DNA of 64,000 nucleotides from an uncultured Candidatus Actinomarina sp. (GTDB taxonomy: Bacteria > Actinomycetota > Acidimicrobiia > Actinomarinales > Actinomarinaceae): positions 177,472 through 241,471 of the forward strand of contig CACGBK010000001.1 in the NCBI GenBank assembly GCA_902571385.1, written 5' to 3'. Positions 10,333 to 18,979 of the stretch are shown piece after piece; within the stretch, counting starts at the first letter, position 1; every line of letters starts with the position of its first letter. The notes below the pieces were generated by a model. That model saw nothing but the letters and a program-made list of their open reading frames with translations, searched no databases and was not told where the DNA came from. A program made the translations under genes and the position numbers.

Positions 10333-11373
10333 ATGAAAAATAATCAATTAATACCTGGAGAGCCCCTACGCGAAGGCGTCGACTTAATTGCTGATAAGAA
10401 AACGGGCGCTTTAATTGTGGTAGGAAATTCTTCAAAATTAGAAAAAATTTCCTCTGGCGGTATTAATTTAACGAATTGTAATTTCACTCCAGAAATGCTT
10501 GGGGAGCTTGCAAAAATGGATGGAGCAATAATTGTCGATAAAGATGTCAACCAGATATTAAAAGCCAACGTCCATTTAAATCCATCTGATAATATTCAAA
10601 CAACTCAAACCGGTACAAGACATAGAACAGCTCACCGAGTATCAGTTGAGACGTCATTAGATGTTATTGCAGTCTCAGACGAGTCTGGAATAATCAAAGT
10701 TTTTTCTGAGGAGGACGTTAATGAGCTAGAAGAATCTTCAATGATTCTTGGAAGAGTAAATGAATCATTACAATCCATCGATAGAACAAGGAGAAGATTT
10801 GATGATGCCGTATTCGAATTAGGTGAATTAGAAATTGAAAATTCAATAACAAACCAACAGGTTTTAGAAGTTATTCAAAGAGGAGAATTGCTTGGCCGTT
10901 TATCTAAACAAGTCAAAAGTGAAGCTGAAAATCTTGGAGACGATTCTGGCTTGGTCATGATACAAATTGACTCATTAGAGTCTGGAGTAAGACAAACACT
11001 AGATTTAGTTTTAAAAGACCATCTTCCAGCAAAAAAATTTAGGAATATCAATAAAGCTGTTGATGAGATATCAAATTTAACTTATGAGGAGTTAAATTCA
11101 GTACAAATTTTAGGAAATATTCTATTTATGCAACCTCTAGATGAAATTTCAATAGCAAAGGGATATAGAGTCCTTGCAAGATTTCCAGGTTTACCTGATA
11201 ATTTACACGATTCACTTGTTTCTAAATTTAAATCTCTTCCAAATCTACTTTCAGCCACAACTACAAAACTTTTTGAAGTTGACGGTATTGGTCAAAATAG
11301 AGCACGACAGCTTAGAGAGTATTTTGATACCTTACTCAAGAATGTAGGATTCAGTTATATTAATGGTAATTAA
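10333..11373 (+). CDS. disA: DNA integrity scanning diadenylate cyclase DisA
   Basis: Makes cyclic di-AMP from two ATP while scanning DNA. The N-terminal DAC domain shows DGAIIVD (about 63-69) and GTRHRTA (94-100), the conserved active-site motifs. A central linker of helices follows, and a C-terminal helix-hairpin-helix DNA-binding region (about 285-340, GIGQNRARQLREYF). At 346 residues it is the usual length. An AACGAGG-like ribosome-binding site precedes the ATG. The radA partner often found upstream is absent; the upstream gene here is on the other strand. Confidence 0.95.
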   Translation: MKNNQLIPGEPLREGVDLIADKKTGALIVVGNSSKLEKISSGGINLTNCNFTPEMLGELAKMDGAIIVDKDVNQILKANVHLNPSDNIQTTQTGTRHRTAHRVSVETSLDVIAVSDESGIIKVFSEEDVNELEESSMILGRVNESLQSIDRTRRRFDDAVFELGELEIENSITNQQVLEVIQRGELLGRLSKQVKSEAENLGDDSGLVMIQIDSLESGVRQTLDLVLKDHLPAKKFRNINKAVDEISNLTYEELNSVQILGNILFMQPLDEISIAKGYRVLARFPGLPDNLHDSLVSKFKSLPNLLSATTTKLFEVDGIGQNRARQLREYFDTLLKNVGFSYINGN

Positions 11374-11405
11374 CTAGTTTTAAATCTATACTAACCTTCT
11401 AATTT

Positions 11406-11960
11406 ATGGCAACAAAATCTAAAAAATCTCAAGACAAATACAAACCAGATCAATTTGTAGTTCACCCACATCACGGAGCAGCAAAAGTCGTGAGAAAAGT
11501 AAACAAAAATGTTGAAGTTTTTGTTGAGGGAGAGCCAAAGTCAAAACGGATCCAATATTTTGAAATTCAAGTTTTGATGGATGGATTAACAGTTATGGTT
11601 CCTGTTGAATCTGTTGATGAAGTTATAAGACCAATAGTCTCAAAAAATGCTATTTCAAGAAAAGTATTTCCAATATTTAAAGAAAAACCTGAAGAAGCTG
11701 GAACTAATTGGAGCAGATGGTACAAAGTTCTGACAGAAAAAATGACTTCCGGTGACATAATACAAGTTGCAGAAGTAGTAAGAGACCTCTCTCATGCACA
11801 AATGAACAAGGGAATATCTCCGGCGCTTAAAAGAATGCTTGCTAAGGCAAGAGTGACCTTGGCTAGTGAAGTTGCATGTGCTCTTGAAATCGATGAGGAA
11901 GCGGCTGTTGAAAAAATAAATCAATATCTTCCAGAAGAAGAACCTGACGACGGTTTGTAA
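11406..11960 (+). CDS. carD: CarD/CdnL-family RNA polymerase-binding regulator
   Basis: Binds the RNA polymerase beta subunit and stabilises open promoter complexes. The N-terminal RNAP-interaction domain begins at about residue 12 (YKPDQFVVHPHHGAAKV). The C-terminal helical domain follows, with LSHAQMNKGISPALKRMLAKA. The typical length is about 160; here 184 with an acidic tail. It lies just upstream of ispF and cysS, a gene order known from actinobacteria and other bacteria. Confidence 0.92.
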   Translation: MATKSKKSQDKYKPDQFVVHPHHGAAKVVRKVNKNVEVFVEGEPKSKRIQYFEIQVLMDGLTVMVPVESVDEVIRPIVSKNAISRKVFPIFKEKPEEAGTNWSRWYKVLTEKMTSGDIIQVAEVVRDLSHAQMNKGISPALKRMLAKARVTLASEVACALEIDEEAAVEKINQYLPEEEPDDGL

Positions 11961-11980
11961 ATAAATATAAAATATCAAAT

Positions 11981-12451
11981 ATGTTAATTGGTCACGGTTG
12001 GGATTTACACCAACATTCAAAAGACGAAAAACTTATTCTTGGGGGAGTTGAATTTGATGAAGATGGATTTACTGGTCACTCTGACGGAGATATTTTACTT
12101 CATGCTCTTTGTGACGGACTACTAGGCGCTACTGGAAAAAAAGATCTTGGTTATTATTTTCCTTCAAACGACTCAACACCAAAAAATATACCAAGCACAG
12201 AAATTTTATCCGAAGTTCTAAATATTATTGATTATCAAAACCTAAAACTAATTAATTTAGATATAACTATTGTCACTCAAAAATTTAATGTTCAAGAAAA
12301 AGCTCGCAAAATCCAAGAAAACCTATCAAATCTTCTTAACATCTCAAAAGACTTATTAAATATAAAAGGAAAATCTTCTGACGATTATGGATTAATTGGA
12401 GATGAAAAAGCTTCTTTAGCAATAGTAAGCTTATTAATTGAAGATGCTTAA
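11981..12451 (+). CDS. ispF: 2-C-methyl-D-erythritol 2,4-cyclodiphosphate synthase
   Basis: Cyclises CDP-methylerythritol 2-phosphate in the non-mevalonate isoprenoid pathway. Metal ligands are visible as D8 and H10 in GWDLH and as H41 in the GHSDGDILLHALCDGLLGA block (32-50). The C-terminal block with KGKSSDDYGLIG matches the family's T/S-rich nucleotide-binding loop. No ispD is fused or adjacent; it must be elsewhere. The end overlaps the start of cysS by 8 bases. Confidence 0.95.
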   Translation: MLIGHGWDLHQHSKDEKLILGGVEFDEDGFTGHSDGDILLHALCDGLLGATGKKDLGYYFPSNDSTPKNIPSTEILSEVLNIIDYQNLKLINLDITIVTQKFNVQEKARKIQENLSNLLNISKDLLNIKGKSSDDYGLIGDEKASLAIVSLLIEDA

Positions 12452-13841
12452 TTTATACAATTCTTACACAAAACAACAAGAAGAAGTGAACTTAAATCAA
12501 GAAGACGTAAGGATATATTTGTGCGGTCCTACAGTCCAATCATCACCCCATCTGGGACATGGAAGGTCAGCAGTTGTCTTTGATTTTTTTATTAGATACT
12601 TAAAATTTTTAAATTATTCGGTTTTGTATGTTAGAAATATTACGGATATCGATGATAAGATAATCCAAAAGTCACAAGAAAAAAATATTAATTATCGAGA
12701 ACTTGCTGAAAGTGTTTGGGAAGAGTTTGTCCAAGCTCATGAAAATTTAAATTGTTTAGTTCCTGATATTGAGCCAAGAGCAACTGCCTATGTGCCAGAA
12801 ATTGTTCAATATATTGATCAATTAATCAAAAATGATTTTGGTTATATTACAAAGTCAGGTGTTTACTATGATGTTTCAAAATTTGATGATTATCTTAAAT
12901 TATCTGGAAGAAGTACTGAGGAAGTAAAAACAGGAACAAGAATAGAAACTGAAGAAGATAAAAAAAGTCCTGAAGATTTTGCATTATGGAAATTTTCAAA
13001 AGAGGGAGAACCTTCATGGGATTCGCCATGGGGAGTTGGACGTCCTGGTTGGCATATAGAGTGTTCAACTATGATTAATCAAACACTTGGGAAAACTATT
13101 GATTTCCACTGTGGAGGTATAGATTTAATTTTTCCCCATCATGAAAACGAAATTGCTCAGTCTAAAGGAGTTGAAAATAATGAAAATTTTGTAAATTATT
13201 GGCTTCATAACGGGATGTTAAATCTATCTGGTAAGAAAATGTCTAAATCTGATGGAAATGTAAAGCTACTAAACGAATATATTGACCAATATGGAGGAGA
13301 AGTAGTTCGCTTTTTCTTTTTAAGAGCTCATTACAGAAGTCCACAAGAATTTAGTCAGGATTTATTAGAAGAATCTAAAAAAACACTGAATAATATTCGA
13401 GAATATACGAAAGGTATAAAATCAGAGCCAGTTGATTCAAAAGTTTTAGAGATTTTTAAAGCTTGTATGAATGACGACATGAATACACCAAAACTTTTAG
13501 GTGAAATCTTCCAAATGATAAAGGAATCTAACAATCTCGAAGATTATGAAGAAAATCAGAGAAAACAAACTGTTAAATTTATTTTTGAAATATTAGGTTT
13601 TCAACTAATGATGTCAGACAAGAGTATTAAAGATGAAAAATTATTATCTGAATTTTTTTTGGAATATGATATTAAATTTACTGAAATCGACACTGCAATG
13701 AACGAGTTTACTTCAATTAGAAATAAATTAAGGAATGAAAAGAAATATGGAGAAGCAGACGAAATGAGAGATTCTATTTTGAAAATAGGAATAGTTATTA
13801 ATGATGGTGAAAATGTTGGATGGTATTGGAAAAATAGTTGA
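12444..13841 (+). CDS. cysS: Cysteinyl-tRNA synthetase
   Basis: Class I aminoacyl-tRNA synthetase for cysteine. From the ATG at 12444 it has C27 (first zinc ligand, YLCGPTV), the HIGH-type motif HLGH (36-39), WHIECS and FPHHENE zinc-site segments, and KMSKS (265-269). It is 465 residues, normal length. An upstream TTG at 12438 would add two residues; I prefer the ATG because it aligns with the usual short N-terminus (MLNLYNSYT). It overlaps ispF by 8 bases and rlmB by about 40, so the three are probably co-translated. Confidence 0.96.
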   Translation: MLNLYNSYTKQQEEVNLNQEDVRIYLCGPTVQSSPHLGHGRSAVVFDFFIRYLKFLNYSVLYVRNITDIDDKIIQKSQEKNINYRELAESVWEEFVQAHENLNCLVPDIEPRATAYVPEIVQYIDQLIKNDFGYITKSGVYYDVSKFDDYLKLSGRSTEEVKTGTRIETEEDKKSPEDFALWKFSKEGEPSWDSPWGVGRPGWHIECSTMINQTLGKTIDFHCGGIDLIFPHHENEIAQSKGVENNENFVNYWLHNGMLNLSGKKMSKSDGNVKLLNEYIDQYGGEVVRFFFLRAHYRSPQEFSQDLLEESKKTLNNIREYTKGIKSEPVDSKVLEIFKACMNDDMNTPKLLGEIFQMIKESNNLEDYEENQRKQTVKFIFEILGFQLMMSDKSIKDEKLLSEFFLEYDIKFTEIDTAMNEFTSIRNKLRNEKKYGEADEMRDSILKIGIVINDGENVGWYWKNS

Positions 13842-14532
13842 AGGATACAATTCTGTAATTGCTGCCCTTGAGAACCATAGAGTTGAAGAAATTCATATTA
13901 AAGAAAAAAATTTACAATCAAAAAAAATAAAAGATTTAATTGAACTTGCTGCTCGTAAAAAGATAATTATTAAGGTGGCAAAAGATAATAAAAATTGGAA
14001 ATTTAAATCAAGTGAATATATTGGAGCACTGTGTAAACCAAAAAAAATATTTAAAGATTCAGAGCTAAATAGATTTTTAAAATCAAACTTTATAGTTTGT
14101 GATCACATTCAAGATACAAACAATTTAGGAGCTATTGCACGTTCGGCTGCATCTTTTAATTTTAATGTAATGTGTATACCAGAAAGAAGATCTGCAAGAC
14201 TTAATGAGAGAACTTTTAAAATATCTTCTGGAGGTTTGGAGAAGATAGATATTATTGAATACAAATCAATATTTACTTTAATTAAAAAATTTCAATCAAT
14301 GGATATTTGGACTATTGGATTAGATATGAACGGGGCTCAGTCTGTTGAGAATTTTGATGTTGGAAATCAGTTCTTGGCTTTTTTTATTGGTTCTGAAGAA
14401 AACGGTCTTAGTAATGAGATCCAGAATAAATTAGATGAAGTATTAAATATTACTACTACAAATAAAATCGAATCTCTCAATGTATCTGTTGCAGCTGGGA
14501 TAGCAATGCAACATATATTTATAAAAAATTAA
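13801..14532 (+). CDS. rlmB: TrmH-family rRNA methyltransferase (RlmB-like)
   Basis: SpoU-type 2'-O-methyltransferase, likely acting on a 23S rRNA guanosine. An N-terminal substrate-binding domain begins VEGYNSVIAALENHRVEEI. The three SpoU motifs follow: HIQDTNNLGAIARSA, FFIGSEENGLS and SLNVSVAAGIAM, which form the knotted SAM site. The start is uncertain: ATG 13801 (listed) or ATG 13813, which has GGTGA just upstream; both lie inside the end of cysS. The cysS-rlmB neighbourhood is common in bacteria and supports RlmB over TrmH. Confidence 0.88.
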   Translation: MMVKMLDGIGKIVEGYNSVIAALENHRVEEIHIKEKNLQSKKIKDLIELAARKKIIIKVAKDNKNWKFKSSEYIGALCKPKKIFKDSELNRFLKSNFIVCDHIQDTNNLGAIARSAASFNFNVMCIPERRSARLNERTFKISSGGLEKIDIIEYKSIFTLIKKFQSMDIWTIGLDMNGAQSVENFDVGNQFLAFFIGSEENGLSNEIQNKLDEVLNITTTNKIESLNVSVAAGIAMQHIFIKN

Positions 14533-14570
14533 TTTGTTCATATTCCATTCTTGCTAATATTTAGATATTC

Positions 14571-14642
14571 GCCGGAGTAGCTCAGTGGTAGAGCAGCCGC
14601 CTTGTAAGCGGCAGGTCAGGGGTTCAACTCCCCTCTCCGGCT
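14571..14642 (+). tRNA. tRNA-Thr (anticodon TGT)
   Basis: Full cloverleaf: acceptor stem 14571-14577 with 14635-14641, D arm from GCTC, anticodon stem 14596-14600 with 14608-14612, loop CTTGTAA with anticodon TGT at 14603-14605 (reads ACA), and T arm AGGGG/TTCAACT/CCCCT. The discriminator base is T at 14642. The 3' CCA is not encoded. Confidence 0.97.
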
Positions 14643-14646
14643 CAAA

Positions 14647-15492
14647 GTGAATAATTACCAAAATACAATTAGAGTCACGTTATTTATTTTTCTACTTTTA
14701 CAAATCTCTCTATATTTCATGGGTTATTTGAGACCATCAATTATTTATGACTATTTAGATTATTGGCCGCTAACAATCTTTCCTCTATCTTTAGTAGTGA
14801 TTTTTAGAAATTCAAAATTCAATGAAGTTTTAACAAACTTTGTAAATATTTTATTGATAATAATTGTCACAATATTTTCTATTGCTCATTTGTTTGATTC
14901 CAAATTTTTATCAACATATCAAAATGAGTCTTTTTATAAAAATTACAACTTGAGTGATAGTTTTCAATATAAACTTTTAATAGATATTGATGGTAAATTA
15001 AATTTTAGTTCTTCTAATGGTTTTGGATATTCTGTGGATATTATCGATCGGCCAGGAAAAGTTGGTTATCCAGAATCTATTGAAACATTAGTAGGCAATC
15101 CTAGAGCTGTAATCTTTAGAGAAATCGAAACAAGTAATTTATTTAAAGTAGAGGGTTGGAATATTAGATTAGGTGAAAAAAATTTATGGGAACTAGATAT
15201 TTTTTCGGTCGATTCAAAAATATATTTTGATAATCTAAATTTATTACCTTCAAAACTATCAGGGACTGGTGAAATATTTTTGGGAGATAATCTTAAAATG
15301 GAAAATTTAATTATCAGTGGAAATTATGAAATATCAGTATCTGATAAGCTTTCAATTTTAATTATTGGACAAGCCGAGACTCCTGAAGATTGGCTAGAAG
15401 CAACTGTTGGAATTCTCAACTTACCAGAGGAAACATATACCCTAGTAATTGAAATTATTGATGGTTCACAAGTATTATTTAAGGATGGATAA
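14647..15492 (+). CDS. Membrane protein of unknown function with a beta-rich C-terminal domain
   Basis: Not recognised. Three N-terminal hydrophobic segments (about residues 8-28, 37-52, 60-82) are followed by a 190-residue beta-rich soluble part. Its C-terminal third (GTGEIFLGDNLKMENL, ISGNYEISV, ILIIGQAETPEDW) loosely resembles the toastrack fold of LiaF-type proteins; that is only a guess. The GTG start lies 4 nt after the tRNA-Thr 3' end and has no ribosome-binding site apart from tRNA sequence. It sits directly upstream of the liv permease genes and may be in their operon. Confidence 0.6.
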   Translation: MNNYQNTIRVTLFIFLLLQISLYFMGYLRPSIIYDYLDYWPLTIFPLSLVVIFRNSKFNEVLTNFVNILLIIIVTIFSIAHLFDSKFLSTYQNESFYKNYNLSDSFQYKLLIDIDGKLNFSSSNGFGYSVDIIDRPGKVGYPESIETLVGNPRAVIFREIETSNLFKVEGWNIRLGEKNLWELDIFSVDSKIYFDNLNLLPSKLSGTGEIFLGDNLKMENLIISGNYEISVSDKLSILIIGQAETPEDWLEATVGILNLPEETYTLVIEIIDGSQVLFKDG

Positions 15493-15498
15493 AACATC

Positions 15499-16413
15499 AT
15501 GATAGAACAACTTGGTAATGGCCTTTTACTAGGCATAATAATTTCAGTTGCATCTGTAGCGCTTTCATTATTATATGGAGTTACGCGAATTGTTAACTTT
15601 GCTCATGGAGAAATTATTGCATTAGGTGCTATAGCTACATTATTTCTTTCCAGCCCAGTAGATTCACGAGTAATATTTTTAGATAGATTTTCACCGCTTG
15701 GGAATAATTTTTATATTTCTGTTTTTATTTCTGTAATTCTTTGTGGATTGTTTGGTGGAATTTTAGAATTTTTTCTTTTCAGGCCCCTTAGAAAAGCTGA
15801 GGTTGGAAACATCGCAGTGCTCGTTGTAACAATTGGTCTTTCGCTTTTCTTAAGACATATATATTTATTGTTTAATGCTAAACCACAAAATTTTCCGTTA
15901 GAGCTACAAAGAAGAGAAACATACATATTTTTTGATATGACGCCCAGAAATTTTAGGGTATTAATTTTAGGAATATTTGTCATGGTATTAATTGGCCTTT
16001 TTCTTAATTACACAAGAATGGGAAAAGCTATGAGGGCAGTTAGAGACTCAAATGATTTAGCAAGTGTCTCTGGAATCAATTCGGATAATATAATTTTATT
16101 TACATGGATTTCATCAAGTATGCTTGCTGGTTTAGCTGGTGTTTTTCAAGCAACTATAAATGATGTTAGATACAATATGGGATTTCTAATACTTCTTCTT
16201 ATATTTGCTGGAACAGTACTTGGGGGAATAGGAACCTCCTTTGGTGCAATGGTTGGAGGTTTCATAATAGGAATTGTTGTAAATGTTTCTGTTGGTCTAC
16301 CTTTTATGGAGGGACACACAGAGGCAAAAAATGCTGTAGCTTTAGCAATTATGATATTAATTTTACTTTTTAGACCTCAAGGTATTTTTGGTGAGAAAGA
16401 AAGGGTATCATGA
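15499..16413 (+). CDS. livH: Branched-chain amino-acid-type ABC importer permease LivH
   Basis: Membrane permease of the HAAT importer family. It has the N-terminal signature with LLYGVTRIVNFAHGEI at about residues 23-38 and the EAA-like loop MRAVRDSNDLASVSGIN near 175-190. It is 304 residues with about eight hydrophobic segments, as usual. It overlaps livM by 4 bases. Substrate is inferred from family (branched-chain amino acids, urea or amides all occur). Confidence 0.92.
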   Translation: MIEQLGNGLLLGIIISVASVALSLLYGVTRIVNFAHGEIIALGAIATLFLSSPVDSRVIFLDRFSPLGNNFYISVFISVILCGLFGGILEFFLFRPLRKAEVGNIAVLVVTIGLSLFLRHIYLLFNAKPQNFPLELQRRETYIFFDMTPRNFRVLILGIFVMVLIGLFLNYTRMGKAMRAVRDSNDLASVSGINSDNIILFTWISSSMLAGLAGVFQATINDVRYNMGFLILLLIFAGTVLGGIGTSFGAMVGGFIIGIVVNVSVGLPFMEGHTEAKNAVALAIMILILLFRPQGIFGEKERVS

Positions 16414-17465
16414 AAATTACTTTTAAAAGTTCTCTAACAATACTTATTACCATTTTTTCAATATTCCTGGTTTTTCTTTTAAATGACGAGGGAGAAATAC
16501 CAATTCTTTTTAACCTTTTAACATTTGCAGGCATTTATGGACTCGCTGCAATTGGATTAAATGTTCATTTTGGATTAACGGGATTATTAAATTTTGGTCA
16601 TGCAGCGTTCATGGGATTGGGTGCTTATGTGACTGTATTATTAATACCCCACGCAGCAGGGAGAGAAGGTGTAGTTATAACCACTGGCCTTCCATTTTTT
16701 CTTGCTCTACTAATTGGAATTATTTCAGCTGCACTTTTTGGCCTTCTTTTAGGCCTTCCAGCAATTAGATTAAGAGGTGATTATTTAGCTATAGTCACTA
16801 TTGCTGCTGCAGAAATATTCCGTTTACTTGTAAGAGATCTTGAGTCTGTAACAGGCGGAGTTTATGGAATTATTAATTTTTCAAACTCACTACAGCAATA
16901 TAGATCAGGATTTATTGATAATTTTGCATCTGCAAACGACCTAAATCCATCTCAAATATGGATAGCATTTTTATCTTGGACTTCAATAATTCTTGTTTTA
17001 TTACTTTTAAGAAGACTTACAAATTCACCATGGGGGCGTGCACTAAGAGCAGTGCGAGAAGATGAAGATGCAGTTAGAGCATTAGGTAAAAATGCTGTTT
17101 GGTTAAAACTTCAAAGTTTTATGTTAGGTGCAGGTATTGCAGGACTATCCGGAGTTTTCTTAGCTTTTAACTATGGCACTATCCAGGTATCAACATTTGT
17201 ACCAATACTTACATTCTATGTATGGGCAATTATGATTCTTGGTGGAGTAGGAAGTCTTACCGGACCAATTTTTGGATCTATTATTTTTTGGGTTATCATC
17301 TCTGAAACAAATGGAATTGCTCAATTAATTTTCGAAAATGCAAATGGTCAACAAATAGCTGGGGTTAGATTTGTTTTGGTGGGCTTATTAATAATGCTTT
17401 TGATGATTTTTAGACCAAGTGGATTGATGGGAAAGAAAGAAGAACTCCTTTTAGATGTCAAATAA
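16410..17465 (+). CDS. livM: Branched-chain amino-acid-type ABC importer permease LivM
   Basis: Partner permease of LivH. Family motifs are LNVHFGLTGLLNFGHAAFMG near residues 50-70, LRGDYLAIVTIAAAEIFR near 122-140, and the loop GRALRAVREDEDAVRALGKN near 208-228. It ends with the usual FRPSGLMGKKEE. It overlaps livG by 11 bases. Confidence 0.92.
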   Translation: MKITFKSSLTILITIFSIFLVFLLNDEGEIPILFNLLTFAGIYGLAAIGLNVHFGLTGLLNFGHAAFMGLGAYVTVLLIPHAAGREGVVITTGLPFFLALLIGIISAALFGLLLGLPAIRLRGDYLAIVTIAAAEIFRLLVRDLESVTGGVYGIINFSNSLQQYRSGFIDNFASANDLNPSQIWIAFLSWTSIILVLLLLRRLTNSPWGRALRAVREDEDAVRALGKNAVWLKLQSFMLGAGIAGLSGVFLAFNYGTIQVSTFVPILTFYVWAIMILGGVGSLTGPIFGSIIFWVIISETNGIAQLIFENANGQQIAGVRFVLVGLLIMLLMIFRPSGLMGKKEELLLDVK

Positions 17466-18225
17466 ATACCTTAAAGTTACAAATTTAAAAAAAAGTTTTG
17501 GTGGATTAAAAGCTGTTGATGTTCATAGTCTTAATTTAAATACAAATGAACTAACCTCAATTATTGGACCAAACGGGGCGGGAAAAACAACCTTTTTCGA
17601 TTTAATATCTGGGTTTCAAGATAGTGATGAAGGAAAAGTTTATTTAAATGATAAAAATATTACAAGAAGCCAGCCTTATTCAATTGCTAGATTGGGAATG
17701 ATAAGGACTTTTCAATTAACAAAGGTTTTCGATCGGATGACTGTTCTAGAAAATATGATGTTTTCAGCATCAACTGTCAATAATGATTCATTTATTAGGT
17801 CTTTAATTAGATTACCAAGTCAAAAAACTACGGAAAAAAATATAAAAGAAAAGTCATTTGAAATTATGAAAGACTTGAATATTGATCATATGGCAAACTC
17901 TTATGCAAGAGAGCTTTCTGGTGGTCAAAAAAAATTGTTAGAACTTGGTAGATCAATAATAAATGATCCAGATATATTACTATTGGATGAACCACTTGCA
18001 GGTGTTAATCCAAAATTGGCTGAAGAGATATTGCAAATCATTTTAAATCTTTCAGAAAAAGGAATCTCAATATTAATGGTTGAACACAATATTGAGGCAG
18101 TAATGAAAATTTCTCAAAGGGTTATTGTTTTAGCTGAGGGTATGGTTATTGCTGACGATACACCAGAAAGTGTAAGAAGTGATGAAAAAGTAATCGAAGC
18201 ATATTTAGGATCCGAAAATGAATAA
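17455..18225 (+). CDS. livG: ABC importer ATPase LivG
   Basis: Cytoplasmic ATPase of the liv-type importer. Walker A GPNGAGKTT (about 38-46), Q-loop region RTFQLTKVF, signature LSGGQKKLLELGRS, Walker B ILLLDEPLAG and switch His in VEHNI are present. The FFDLISGF segment after Walker A and the LAGVNP motif are typical of LivG rather than LivF. It overlaps livF by 8 bases. Confidence 0.93.
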   Translation: MSNKYLKVTNLKKSFGGLKAVDVHSLNLNTNELTSIIGPNGAGKTTFFDLISGFQDSDEGKVYLNDKNITRSQPYSIARLGMIRTFQLTKVFDRMTVLENMMFSASTVNNDSFIRSLIRLPSQKTTEKNIKEKSFEIMKDLNIDHMANSYARELSGGQKKLLELGRSIINDPDILLLDEPLAGVNPKLAEEILQIILNLSEKGISILMVEHNIEAVMKISQRVIVLAEGMVIADDTPESVRSDEKVIEAYLGSENE

Positions 18226-18934
18226 AACAGTTATTGAGTGTAACGGAATTGCAGCAGGATATGTAAAAGGTTTAAATATTCTACAGGGTGTTGATTTGAT
18301 CGTTCATGAAAAAGAAATTGTATCAATTATTGGTCCAAATGGAGCAGGTAAGTCAACTTTACTTAAAGCAATTATGGGAATAATAAATATTTCAGGAGGC
18401 CGTTTTTTTATTAATGGTTTAGAAAAAACAAATACTCCAACTCATCAAATTGTTAGTGAGGGTGTTGGTTACGTCCCTCAAGTTGAAAATGTATTTCCAT
18501 CATTAACAATTGAAGAGAATTTAGAAATTGGTTCATGGTCTGTTAAAGATAATATGAAACAATCAATTTCAAAAATATTTGGAGATTTTCCTATGTTAAA
18601 AGAAAGACAAAAAGATAAAGCTGGAAATTTATCTGGTGGTCAAAGACAAATACTTGCTTTAGCAAGAGCATTGGTGACGTCACCAAATATTTTATTATTA
18701 GATGAACCTTCTGCAGGCTTATCGCCAGTTGCAATAAAGGAAGTGTTTGAAATAGTTAAAGAGATAAATTCAAGAGGAGTAGCAATTCTTTTGGTAGAGC
18801 AAAATGCTACACGTGCATTAAATTTTAGTGATCGTGGTTATGTCTTAGATCAGGGAAGAAATGCTTACCAAGGAAAAGGACAAGAACTTTTAAACGACCC
18901 ACGCGTTGTAGATTTATATTTGGGGAAACTATAA
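18218..18934 (+). CDS. livF: ABC importer ATPase LivF
   Basis: Second ATPase of the importer. Walker A GPNGAGKST (about 38-46), signature LSGGQRQILALARAL, Walker B ILLLDEPSAGLSP and H-loop region replaced by the family's VEQNA are visible. GVGYVPQVENVFPSLTIEENLEIG is the usual LivF Q-loop block. Last gene of the plus-strand liv operon; a bidirectional terminator follows. Confidence 0.93.
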   Translation: MNKTVIECNGIAAGYVKGLNILQGVDLIVHEKEIVSIIGPNGAGKSTLLKAIMGIINISGGRFFINGLEKTNTPTHQIVSEGVGYVPQVENVFPSLTIEENLEIGSWSVKDNMKQSISKIFGDFPMLKERQKDKAGNLSGGQRQILALARALVTSPNILLLDEPSAGLSPVAIKEVFEIVKEINSRGVAILLVEQNATRALNFSDRGYVLDQGRNAYQGKGQELLNDPRVVDLYLGKL

Positions 18935-18967
18935 AAAAAAGGCCTGCACATGGCAGGCCTTTTTTAT
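18933..18967. terminator. Bidirectional intrinsic terminator between livF and livK
   Basis: A perfect GC-rich 7-bp stem GGCCTGC (18941-18947) / GCAGGCC (18953-18959) is extended by an A run on the left and a T run on the right. It can terminate transcription from both converging genes. Confidence 0.88.
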
Positions 18968-18979
18968 TAATTGTAAATT

